In this document: piece after piece, positions 10,954 through 18,705 of the stretch | Layout: each line of letters begins with the position of its first letter | Position numbering within the stretch: the stretch's first letter is position 1 | Source of the DNA: a bacterium | Lineage (GTDB): Bacteria; Oederibacteriota; CAKKQC01 | Length of the DNA: 64,000 bases | Direction: 5' to 3' | Assembly (NCBI GenBank): GCA_919901855.1 | Contig: CAKKQC010000042.1 | Location: 124,001 to 188,000 of the forward strand | Made by a program: the position numbers and the translations under genes | Notes under the pieces: model-generated | Told to the model about the DNA's origin: nothing | What the model saw: only the letters and a program-made list of their open reading frames with translations | Databases searched by the model: none

Positions 10954-11655
10954 TCAGGGCAACAGGCGGACGGTCCGGGCCAGCGGGTGGTTCAGGACCG
11001 CGCGGAAGCCTTCCGCGTAGGCCACCCCCGCCTGGATGCCGCGAAACCGCGCCTGCACGAGCATGGTGTCCAGCATAGCGACGTTCACGTGCGACCGCAT
11101 CCACGCGAACTGGCTCCGGTGGCACCGCAGCGCCCGCTTCTTCACCCCGATCACGGTCGAGATGTCCACGTATTCGGTGGGCTGGAAGTCCACACCCGCC
11201 ACCGTATCCATCTGGAAGAGCGCGGGCGGCACGCGCACGGCGGGATGCCGTGTACGCACGTGCGGAATGGAGGCCGTAAACACGGCGTCCCAGACCAGCC
11301 GCGCCGCCGCGCGGTGGTTGGGGTGGTAGCAGGCGGGGCTGTGGGCGAGCACGACGTCGGCCTTGGCCTCGCGGATGAGGTCCACGACGACCGTGCGCGT
11401 GGCCTCGTCCTCGAGCAGGAAGGCCCCCCCCACGTCCGGCCAGAGGGGCCTGGCCCCAATGCACTTCGCCGCGGCCCGCATCTCGCGCTCGCGGACGGGA
11501 CCCAGCTTCCCGGGCGGGATCGTGCGATGGCCCGTGTTCCCGTTCATGATCGACGCGATGAACACGCGGTCGCCGCGCTTCGCGCACCGCGCGAGGGTAC
11601 CCGCGCACAGGAGTTCGTTGTCGTCCGGATGGCACCCGATCGCGAGAATGTTCAT
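10954..11655 (-). CDS. PIG-L/LmbE-family N-acetylsugar deacetylase
   Basis: A 233-residue zinc hydrolase of the PIG-L/LmbE (MshB-like) family, which deacetylates GlcNAc-type groups. The N-terminal AIGCHPDDNELLCAG has His and both Asp (catalytic base and zinc ligand) intact, and CYHPNHRAAARL supplies the later His ligand. The substrate cannot be read from sequence; the amino-sugar context of the window fits. The ATG at 11655 overlaps the stop of a six-codon upstream frame (see 11652-11672). Confidence 0.85.
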   Translation of the reverse strand: MNILAIGCHPDDNELLCAGTLARCAKRGDRVFIASIMNGNTGHRTIPPGKLGPVREREMRAAAKCIGARPLWPDVGGAFLLEDEATRTVVVDLIREAKADVVLAHSPACYHPNHRAAARLVWDAVFTASIPHVRTRHPAVRVPPALFQMDTVAGVDFQPTEYVDISTVIGVKKRALRCHRSQFAWMRSHVNVAMLDTMLVQARFRGIQAGVAYAEGFRAVLNHPLARTVRLLP

Positions 11656-11672
11656 GGTTGGGTCACGGCCAT
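11652..11672 (-). CDS. Possible six-codon leader ORF coupled to the PIG-L gene
   Basis: Reads Met-Ala-Val-Thr-Gln-Pro-stop. Its ATG lies exactly 6 nt after TAGACT (11684-11679), and its TGA shares ATGA with the PIG-L start. That is the pattern of a leaderless mini-ORF feeding ribosomes into the main gene. It is too short to judge by coding bias and could be chance. Confidence 0.3.
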   Translation of the reverse strand: MAVTQP

Positions 11673-11678
11673 GCCTAG

Positions 11679-11684
11679 AGTCTA
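11679..11684 (-). promoter_or_regulatory. Possible internal -10 element
   Basis: TAGACT, just before the end of the nitroreductase gene region, 6 nt before the mini-ORF and 23 nt before the PIG-L ATG. It would allow the PIG-L, DUF2283-like and acyltransferase genes to be transcribed separately. Confidence 0.3.
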
Positions 11685-11686
11685 CC

Positions 11687-12196
11687 TCACCACCGGTCGA
11701 ATCCGACGACCTCCTCGAAGCTTTTGCGGGTCTTGACCTCCGGCGTCTCGGCCGGCCAGCCCAATGGCGACATCGCGACGACGCGGGCGCCGTCCGGCAC
11801 GCCCAGAATCCCCCTCACCTTCGGCTCGTCAAAGGAGCCGAGCCAGCAGGTCCCGAGACCCTCGGCGACCGCGGCCAGCGTCACATAGGCGAGCGCGATC
11901 GAGACGTCGATCGGGCCCGCCTTCTGCCCGCACGACATCACATCCGTGTCCTCGGTGGCACAGAAGGCGAGGAGGACGGGGGCCTGCCCGACGAACGTGT
12001 TCCCGCGGAGCGCCTCGACGAGGACGCGCCGGATCCCGAGGTCCCGGACGGCGAGGAACCGCCAGGCCTGCCGGTTCCTCGCGCTCGGCGCGAGCCGGGC
12101 CGCCTCGAGCACCCGGAGCAGGACCTCCTCGGGAATGGGCTGGTCCCGGTAGGCCCGGATCGACCGGCGCAGACGGATGGCCTCCTGGACGTCCAC
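11687..12196 (-). CDS. Nitroreductase-family flavoprotein
   Basis: A 169-residue FMN-binding protein of the nitroreductase fold. It opens with VDVQEAIRLRRSIRAYRDQP (RRS-R phosphate site), then APSARNRQAWRFLAV and YVTLAAVAEGLGTCWLGSFD. At this size it is a compact member of the superfamily, acting on unknown quinones, nitro compounds or flavins. The GTG at 12196 is chosen because family homology begins there; it lies 8 bases after the stop of the isomerase/epimerase gene, so the two are probably co-transcribed. Confidence 0.85.
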   Translation of the reverse strand: MDVQEAIRLRRSIRAYRDQPIPEEVLLRVLEAARLAPSARNRQAWRFLAVRDLGIRRVLVEALRGNTFVGQAPVLLAFCATEDTDVMSCGQKAGPIDVSIALAYVTLAAVAEGLGTCWLGSFDEPKVRGILGVPDGARVVAMSPLGWPAETPEVKTRKSFEEVVGFDRW

Positions 12197-12204
12197 CGGG
12201 AAGC

Positions 12205-13032
12205 TCAGCGGTAGTCGACGCCGGCCTGCTTCAGAAGGCCGGTGAAAGCCTCGTGCGCTTTCTGGAAGAGCCCGGGCCCCGTGAACCCCGAGAACTGTCC
12301 CGCCGACGAGAGGTGCGGCTCGAGGGCCACGACGCCCTCCCAGCCCGCCGCCTTGAGCCCGCCGACGACCTCGGGCCACTCGGCATCGCCCTGGCCGGCC
12401 GGCACCATGGCCTTCGTCTCGCGCTTCCAGTCCTTGACGTGGATGTAGCCGAGATGCTTGCGCGCGAGCTTCCAGCCGTCCGTGAACGGCTTTACCCCGA
12501 TCACGGTGAGGTTGCCGGGATCGTAGCAGAGCTTGAGGGACGGGGACTTCACGGCCGCGATGACGTCCGCGCACCGGTCGATCGTGTCGCCGTAGAGCCC
12601 CTCCTCGTTCTCGAGGACGACGGTGACGCCGGACCCGTCCGCGATCCCGACCAGCTTCTCCATGCGCGACACGACCTCCTTGCGCCACTTCTTCGGGTCG
12701 TCGCCCTTCGGGATGTAGAACGAGAAGAGCCGGATCGCCTTCGCCTTCAGACGCTGCGCGAGCTCGACCGCGCGCTTCATCTGGCCGGCCTGCGGCTCGA
12801 ACGCGTCCGTCACGTCCGCCTTCCCGATCGGGGACGCGATGGCGGCCACCGTGAATCCCTCCCGCTTGGCGACGGAGGCCGCGAACGCCACCTGCTGGTC
12901 GGACAGCTTCATGACGTTCGTCTGGTTGAAACCGCGGAGCTCGAAGGACGTGAGCCCGGCGGCCTTGAGGACCCGGAGCGCTTCCTCCAGGTCGGGGGTG
13001 ATCTCGTCGGCGAACATGCTGAGGGTGATCAT
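12205..13032 (-). CDS. Sugar phosphate isomerase/epimerase-type TIM-barrel protein
   Basis: A 275-residue protein of the xylose isomerase-like/AP endonuclease 2 fold. Visible metal-site blocks are VVLENEEG, LCYDPGN, YIHVKDW and VALEPH. The family includes hydroxypyruvate isomerase, inosose dehydratase and myo-inositol or tagatose epimerases, so the substrate is not fixed. Start ATG 13032 follows an in-frame Ile; TAGCAT lies 10 bases upstream. First gene of the minus-strand operon ending at the acyltransferase. Confidence 0.85.
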   Translation of the reverse strand: MITLSMFADEITPDLEEALRVLKAAGLTSFELRGFNQTNVMKLSDQQVAFAASVAKREGFTVAAIASPIGKADVTDAFEPQAGQMKRAVELAQRLKAKAIRLFSFYIPKGDDPKKWRKEVVSRMEKLVGIADGSGVTVVLENEEGLYGDTIDRCADVIAAVKSPSLKLCYDPGNLTVIGVKPFTDGWKLARKHLGYIHVKDWKRETKAMVPAGQGDAEWPEVVGGLKAAGWEGVVALEPHLSSAGQFSGFTGPGLFQKAHEAFTGLLKQAGVDYR

Positions 13033-13042
13033 GATGGGGCCT

Positions 13043-13048
13043 ATGCTA
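13043..13048 (-). promoter_or_regulatory. -10 element of the isomerase operon
   Basis: TAGCAT on the minus strand, 10 nt before the ATG at 13032. It forms a divergent pair with TACAAT at 13101, within an 80-base gap. Confidence 0.45.
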
Positions 13049-13100
13049 GCACCCTCCGGGCATGGCCGGCCAGTTCCCGTGCGCGGACGCCTGCCGGTGA

Positions 13101-13106
13101 TACAAT
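13101..13106 (+). promoter_or_regulatory. -10 element of the GNAT gene
   Basis: TACAAT ends 6 nt before the GTG start at 13113, placing the expected transcript start on or next to the start codon. Confidence 0.55.
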
Positions 13107-13112
13107 GCGCGC

Positions 13113-14030
13113 GTGAACCCCCCGATGATCCGCGCGTTTCGTCGCGGCGACGAGGACACGGTCGTCCGCCTGTGGAACGGGTCGCTCGCCCGGGACCCGA
13201 TCTCGCCCGCGATCTTCGCCGAGCGCACCCTCGGCGATCCCAGCTTCTCTCCCGACGGGTGCCTGCTCGCCGAGGTGGATGGCGCGCCGGCCGGATTCGC
13301 CCTGGCGGTGCCGCCGGGCGCGTCGCACCGGTTCGCCCCGCCGCCGGGCACCGGACGAATCGCGGGGCTCGGCGTCCTGCCCGGCTGGCGGCGGTCCGGC
13401 GTTGGGAATGCCATGCTGGAGACCGCCCTGGCGTTCCTGAGAAACCGTGGATGCAGGAAGGTGATCTACGCCGCCCACGAGTACTACGTGGCCGGTCTCG
13501 ACCGCGCGTACGCGGAGGGAGTCGCGTTCCTCGAAAAGCGGGGGTTCGCCGTGGGCTACGAGGCCGTCGCGATGGGGCGGGAACTCTACGAGCTGGAATG
13601 GCCAGCGGAGCTCCGGGCACTGGAAGCCAAGCTCGCGGGCGAGGGACTGACGGCCGGGTACTACACCCCCGCACTGAAGCCCGCCGTGGAGGCGTTCTTC
13701 GCCGGGGACTTCCCCGAGTGGGCGCCGTTCTTCCGGGAGAAGATCGACCGGAACGATCCGCACGACGACTTCGCGCTCGCCCTGGACCACGGCAAGGTGG
13801 TTGGTTACTGCCAGAGGCTCGAGGGCGACCACGTCGGACCTTTCGGCGTGGCGGCAGCCTGGCGGAACCGGGGCATCGGCACGGTCATGCTCTACCGCCT
13901 GCTCGAACGGATGCGGCAGAAGGGCTACCGGTTCTGCTGGTTCGGCGAGACCGGCCGCGCTGAAGCCTACTACGCCCGCGCGGGTTTCGTCGTCACCCGC
14001 CGGTATGCCGTCATGACGAGGGCGCTGTGA
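13113..14030 (+). CDS. Tandem GNAT-family N-acetyltransferase
   Basis: A 305-residue protein with two GNAT domains. The first (~5-150) has the acetyl-CoA loop in LGVLPGWRRSGVGNAMLE. The second (~165-300) has FGVAAAWRNRGIGTVMLYRLLE (Q/R-x-x-G-x-G/A motif) and ends YYARAGFVVTRRYAVM. The first domain's loop is also well formed, so both may bind acetyl-CoA. The substrate is unknown. GTG start after TACAAT; the stop overlaps the next gene as GTGA, tying it to a PIG-L deacetylase, so an acetylation/deacetylation pair is possible. Confidence 0.88.
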   Translation: MNPPMIRAFRRGDEDTVVRLWNGSLARDPISPAIFAERTLGDPSFSPDGCLLAEVDGAPAGFALAVPPGASHRFAPPPGTGRIAGLGVLPGWRRSGVGNAMLETALAFLRNRGCRKVIYAAHEYYVAGLDRAYAEGVAFLEKRGFAVGYEAVAMGRELYELEWPAELRALEAKLAGEGLTAGYYTPALKPAVEAFFAGDFPEWAPFFREKIDRNDPHDDFALALDHGKVVGYCQRLEGDHVGPFGVAAAWRNRGIGTVMLYRLLERMRQKGYRFCWFGETGRAEAYYARAGFVVTRRYAVMTRAL

Positions 14031-14755
14031 CGGACGCCGCGGTCCGGGCGGACCGGGCGCCGGACCTCCTCGCGATCGGCGCCCACACGGGCGACGTCGA
14101 GGTCACGATGGGCGCGCTCATCGCCGCTCATACCCGGCGGGGGGCCCGCGCCACGATCTGCCACGTCACGCTCGGTGAGGGCGGGCACAAGACAAAGACC
14201 CCGGCCGAGTACGCGCCCCAGCGGCGGAAGGAAGCCGAGGCCTCGGCCAGGATCCTGGGCGCCGACCTGGTCTGCCTCCCCCATGCGGATATCGGATTCG
14301 CGGGCGGGCCTGAGGTGCTGGCGAACCTCATCGACCTGATCCGGGAGCGCAAGCCCGGCGTCGTCCTCTGCCACTGGCCGGGCAGTTTCCACTCCGGGCA
14401 CTCGCACGCCGCGAACTGCGCCCTCCAGGCCGTCGAGTCCGCGCCCGTGGCCCGGATCAGACCCAAGGCGCCCCCCTGGAAGGTCGGCGCGGTCTGGTGC
14501 CCCGAGAACTGGGAGGACCCCTTCGAGTTCCACCCCTCGCTCTACGTGGACGTCTCGGACGTCATGGACGTCTGGGAGAAGTCGTGCCTGGAACACGAGC
14601 TCTTCCGCGGCGGCGCCCTGTCCTTCCGGTACCTCGACTACTACAAGGGGGCGATGCAGGCCCACGGCGCCGTGGCCGGCTGCCTTTTCGCCGTCGCCGT
14701 GGCCTCCCCCTGGAGCTTCTCCCCCCGGAAGGCCTCCTTTCTCCCCGCCGGCTGA
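14027..14755 (+). CDS. PIG-L/LmbE-family protein with altered active site
   Basis: A 242-residue PIG-L/LmbE homologue. The usual AHPDDxE reads GAHTGDVE (near residue 17-24): the metal-binding His and second Asp remain, but the position of the catalytic-base Asp is Gly. The later His block is SFHSGHSHAANCAL. The protein may be a divergent deacetylase using another base, or have lost that activity. It starts in the GNAT stop (GTGA). The reduced family signature and shared operon are the main clues. Confidence 0.82.
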   Translation: MTDAAVRADRAPDLLAIGAHTGDVEVTMGALIAAHTRRGARATICHVTLGEGGHKTKTPAEYAPQRRKEAEASARILGADLVCLPHADIGFAGGPEVLANLIDLIRERKPGVVLCHWPGSFHSGHSHAANCALQAVESAPVARIRPKAPPWKVGAVWCPENWEDPFEFHPSLYVDVSDVMDVWEKSCLEHELFRGGALSFRYLDYYKGAMQAHGAVAGCLFAVAVASPWSFSPRKASFLPAG

Positions 14756-14819
14756 AAGGCCCAAGGCCAGATGGCAGTTTCCCGCCCGACCGACTGACAC
14801 TTCCCCCCCCCGGTCGTGG

Positions 14820-14825
14820 TAGCAT
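14820..14825 (+). promoter_or_regulatory. Possible -10 element of the large secreted protein gene
   Basis: TAGCAT lies 19 nt before the GTG at 14845. The interval contains GGGGAG (14832-14837), so this would be a leadered transcript with a ribosome site. Confidence 0.35.
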
Positions 14826-14844
14826 CAGGGCGGGGAGACTGAGA

Positions 14845-17800
14845 GTGAAAGCGGGTGGAATTCGACCGGCCCGGCACGGGATCGTTGCCACGGCCGCGCT
14901 GTTGATCATGGTCGGTGCCCTCGCTCCCCGCCCCGCCGCCGCCGACACCTGCCTTCAGGATGTCTGGTACGACGGCGTGGGTTCACCCGGACGCTTCATC
15001 TTCCCGAACTGGACCCAGGCCTTCATGGGCACCTTCACGCTCTGGCTCCAGGTCGAGACCACGGGCGTGACCGAGCAGATCACGGGGTTCACACTCGTGA
15101 ACTTCGGCACCGCGGTCGCCGCCGACATCAAGGGCCTCTACGCCCGGCTGTACTGCAACCCGACCGGGCCCGATCCCGACACCGGGCTGATGACCATGAC
15201 CTACGCCGGCGGGTACACCGAGGACTCGGGCGTCTACCCGGCGTGGACGTGGACCGGGCTGACCCCGGACTTCAGCGGGTGCCCGGACCTCTGCGGGGAC
15301 CCCGTGTGCGGGGCCGCGCTCACGCTCTACGTCTACGCCGACATCGCCGCGTGCCCGACCCCCTGGGCCACCGTCAATTTCGGGCTCCCGAGCAACATCA
15401 ACCTCAGTCCCCTGCGGCCCGGCAGCATCTACGACACGCCGTGGAACTGCACCGCGCCCTGGTACGAGGCGGACATCAACCGCGGCGCGGACGAGGACAC
15501 GATCGTCTGGGCGTACAAGGACGCCGACCGGGCCGACCCGGTATCGGCGGCGCCCGCCGACACGGTCACGTACACGATCTACTACGGGAAGCCCGGCACC
15601 GCGAACCTCTCGAACATCGTCGTGACGGACACCCTCCCGAACTACACGCATTACATCGCGGGCACCGGCTCCGTCGCCCCGGATCCCGGGTGGGACCCGG
15701 ACGTCGGCCCGCCCCAGCGCCTGCGCTGGACGATCCTGACCAACCTCACCGTCGCGGGCGGGGCCACCGACTCGATCACGTTCCAGGTGAGCGTGGACTG
15801 GGGGAACGGCGAGGCGTTCGAGCCGGGATCGGGCGACGTGGGTTCCCCCGAGGCCCTGCCGCTGATCAACCGGGCGAACGTGAGCTGGGGGGGGATCACG
15901 CCGTGCGCCACCAAGGCGCTGACGACCGACCCGGTTTCGACGCCGGTCCGGCGGTTCCTGTTCTGGAAGCTCGGCGACAACGACATCCTCTTCGCCGGCG
16001 CGCTGGGCCAGCCGCCGGACGAGATGATCTACACGGTCTTCCTCAAGAACCTCTCCAGCAGGAAGACCTGGTGGGACGTCCGGATCTGGGACACGGTCCC
16101 CCAGTATCTCGACAGTTGGTGCCAGGACTGCGGCCACGAGGACCCGTGCGTCGGCTGGACGATGACGCCGACCGGATGCGCGGCCGCCAGCCCCGGGTCG
16201 TACGTAAGCGCCACCAAGACGACGGTCCTGACCTGGCGGCTCGACATGCCGCCCGCGATGACGCTCAACCTGCGCTGGAAGAGCCAGGTCCGGGCCACGG
16301 CGCCCAGCGGCGCCACGGCCATCAACCAGGTGGCGATCAAGGGGCTCGGGCGCGTGAACGTCGTGGAAGGCACGGGCGACACCGGGCCGCCCCAGTACTT
16401 CACCCACCTGGCCCTGATCACCCTGCGCACGACGTACATCAGCTACGTCGGATTCGGGGCGTCGACGAACAACCGGGCCTGTCCGGGGTTCTTCATCGAC
16501 TTTTTCCCGCTGAACAAGCAGTCGCAGTTCGAGCTCCGCGGAATCCAGTACGGCGGCGGGGGCACGTGGGCGGACGTCGGGGGCAAGAGCCAGTCGATCG
16601 GGTGCCTGATCGGGGACTGCATCACCGGATTCCCGGGCGACGCGATCTGCACGCTCGGGGCCGGGGTCACGGCGATCCCCGGCGGCGGCTACCCGGGATG
16701 CAAGGTCGAGCGGATCCCGGCCACCTACAACCCGACCGGCTGGATCGACGTCTGCCCGCCATGGCCCTTCAACTTCATCTACAAGCTGACCTCCAACTCC
16801 CCCGTCGTCTGGCAGATGCTGACCCACATCGACAACTGCAACCAGGACCGGCACACGATGGCGCCGGCCACGACCCTGACCTACGCGGGATACATGCTCT
16901 ACACCTGGCGCGGGGACTACGCCAATGGATCGTCGTTCACGATGGTCAACACGGGCATCCCGGCGTCCGGGGTCTTCGACGCGACCCGCCGGACCACCGT
17001 CCACCTCTTCCGGTACGACTACACCGCCAACAACTGGCTCTACATGAAGACCTACGGGATCGCGGGGCACAGCCAGGCGTCGGACATCACCGACTGCCCC
17101 AACAACACCCAGCCGTGCGCCGACACGGCGCCGTGGCGGATCATGTCGTCCGACACCCAGCTCATCGTGGACGTGGGCGAGTACTCGTTCAACACGGCCG
17201 GGTGCTGCTGCTGCTCGGGCGCAGACAACCAGGGCACGTTCGCCCCGACCCGGGAGACCGGGCTCGTCGTCGGCGGCGCCGGGTCCCATTTCTACGGCAC
17301 GGTCGAACCGCAGGGGTGCGGATCGAACATGAGCCTGGTCCTGATCGGCAGCACCATGAACGCCGGGAGCTACACGATCTGGCGGTACACGCCCGACACC
17401 AACATCGGGCCGGCCAAGATTCCGGGCCTCCTCCGCGGCACCAGCGGCAGCTGGCTGCCGGCCGGCGGCGCAAATCCGTTCGCCGCGGCCGGCTCCGGTC
17501 CCGGGGCGCCGCCGAATCCGAACGCGGGGCCCCCGTTCACCGTGGACCTCTACAACGCCGCGCCCTTCAAGCGCGGCAGCAACAACCTCTTCATGATCGA
17601 GGTCAACTCCGGCGGTCCAATCCAGGTACTGTCCGGAACCGATCTCTTCTCCCAGTGGGGCGGCGGAGCGGTCATCCATGACGCCTCGGGCACCGCGCCC
17701 GCGGGCGACACCTTCTGGCACCACCAGACCGCGGGCCGGAACACATGCGAGACCCTCGTCGTCCAGTGGTTCACGCCCAAGCAGGGCATGGCGATCGACG

Positions 17801-18705
17801 CGGTCGCGAACGACGGCCTCTCCGCGCGCTACACGACCGACGGTCCGGATCAGTGCGTCGCGTTCACGCACTTCACCTGCCCGGCCAAGGGGGTCAAGCG
17901 CAGCACGCGGTTCGACATGCTCAGCGGCGGGGCCATGATGGGCCTGTACCAGGACACGCAGGTCACGGAGAAGGGCTACACGGCGTCGTTCCTCTCGAGC
18001 GGCACCCACTACCAGATCATCGCGCCCCAGACCGTGTACATCGGCCAGAGTTTCTGGGTCACGATCATCGTCACGAGCTCGCTGGGCGGCACCGAGGCGG
18101 ACTACTGCGGCACGACGACGTTCACGTCGACCGATCCCGGCGCCAAGATCGCCGGCGTGGGCATGGACGGCTACAACTACACCTGGGACAGCGGCATCAC
18201 CCCGTGCGGAACGTCGCCGTACGACAACGGCATTCATCTCTTCGTGAACGTCAGCATGACCGACATCGGACTCCAGACCATCGTGGCCGTGGACACGACC
18301 GACGGCTCGATCTCGGGGATCACGGCCCTGGTGGTCGTCGGCGCGGACGTCAAGCTGTGGAAGGAACCCAAGCTCTCCGTGATGGCCACCGGCGATACCG
18401 TCAAGTTCAAGGTCTGCTGGAGCAACTACTCCTCCGCGTCCGCGTTCACGTTCGTGGTCACCGACGCGGTCCCCGTGGGCACGACCTTCCTCCCCGAGGC
18501 GTCAGCGGCCGCGCTCGACTGCAAGAGCACGGACGGTGTGCCGATGAACGTGTCCTACTCGACCGCGACGACGCCCACGGTCCCGACCGCCGCCTCGTTC
18601 ACGACGGCCAACCCGGTGGCGGGAACCCGGTGGCTGCGCTGGACCATGCCCATGGCCGGCATCCAGACCACGGGCTGCGCCTGCTACCGCATCCAGATTC
18701 AATAG
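14845..18705 (+). CDS. Large secreted cysteine-rich protein with DUF11-like domains
   Basis: A 1286-residue exported protein. GTG 14845 begins a signal peptide (hydrophobic GIVATAALLIMVGALAP, cleavage near PAAADTC). At ~215-310 lies a DUF11-like surface domain (ADTVTYTIYYGKPGTANLSN, then VVTDTLPNYTHYIAG). A second similar domain lies near the C-terminus (ATGDTVKFKVCWSNYSSASA, VVTDAVPVGTTFLPEA). The middle is rich in Gly, Thr, aromatic residues and Cys, including CCCCSG. No membrane anchor or sorting signal is visible. It is probably surface-exposed or released and disulfide-stabilised. Its last 7 bases overlap the convergent hydrolase gene. Confidence 0.8.
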   Translation: MKAGGIRPARHGIVATAALLIMVGALAPRPAAADTCLQDVWYDGVGSPGRFIFPNWTQAFMGTFTLWLQVETTGVTEQITGFTLVNFGTAVAADIKGLYARLYCNPTGPDPDTGLMTMTYAGGYTEDSGVYPAWTWTGLTPDFSGCPDLCGDPVCGAALTLYVYADIAACPTPWATVNFGLPSNINLSPLRPGSIYDTPWNCTAPWYEADINRGADEDTIVWAYKDADRADPVSAAPADTVTYTIYYGKPGTANLSNIVVTDTLPNYTHYIAGTGSVAPDPGWDPDVGPPQRLRWTILTNLTVAGGATDSITFQVSVDWGNGEAFEPGSGDVGSPEALPLINRANVSWGGITPCATKALTTDPVSTPVRRFLFWKLGDNDILFAGALGQPPDEMIYTVFLKNLSSRKTWWDVRIWDTVPQYLDSWCQDCGHEDPCVGWTMTPTGCAAASPGSYVSATKTTVLTWRLDMPPAMTLNLRWKSQVRATAPSGATAINQVAIKGLGRVNVVEGTGDTGPPQYFTHLALITLRTTYISYVGFGASTNNRACPGFFIDFFPLNKQSQFELRGIQYGGGGTWADVGGKSQSIGCLIGDCITGFPGDAICTLGAGVTAIPGGGYPGCKVERIPATYNPTGWIDVCPPWPFNFIYKLTSNSPVVWQMLTHIDNCNQDRHTMAPATTLTYAGYMLYTWRGDYANGSSFTMVNTGIPASGVFDATRRTTVHLFRYDYTANNWLYMKTYGIAGHSQASDITDCPNNTQPCADTAPWRIMSSDTQLIVDVGEYSFNTAGCCCCSGADNQGTFAPTRETGLVVGGAGSHFYGTVEPQGCGSNMSLVLIGSTMNAGSYTIWRYTPDTNIGPAKIPGLLRGTSGSWLPAGGANPFAAAGSGPGAPPNPNAGPPFTVDLYNAAPFKRGSNNLFMIEVNSGGPIQVLSGTDLFSQWGGGAVIHDASGTAPAGDTFWHHQTAGRNTCETLVVQWFTPKQGMAIDAVANDGLSARYTTDGPDQCVAFTHFTCPAKGVKRSTRFDMLSGGAMMGLYQDTQVTEKGYTASFLSSGTHYQIIAPQTVYIGQSFWVTIIVTSSLGGTEADYCGTTTFTSTDPGAKIAGVGMDGYNYTWDSGITPCGTSPYDNGIHLFVNVSMTDIGLQTIVAVDTTDGSISGITALVVVGADVKLWKEPKLSVMATGDTVKFKVCWSNYSSASAFTFVVTDAVPVGTTFLPEASAAALDCKSTDGVPMNVSYSTATTPTVPTAASFTTANPVAGTRWLRWTMPMAGIQTTGCACYRIQIQ

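Noticed and set aside
14983-18237. A 1084-residue open frame on the minus strand opposite the secreted protein
   Set aside because: Arg/Asp/Gly/Val-rich shadow of a GC-rich gene with no family motif; the plus frame has a signal peptide and DUF11 domains.
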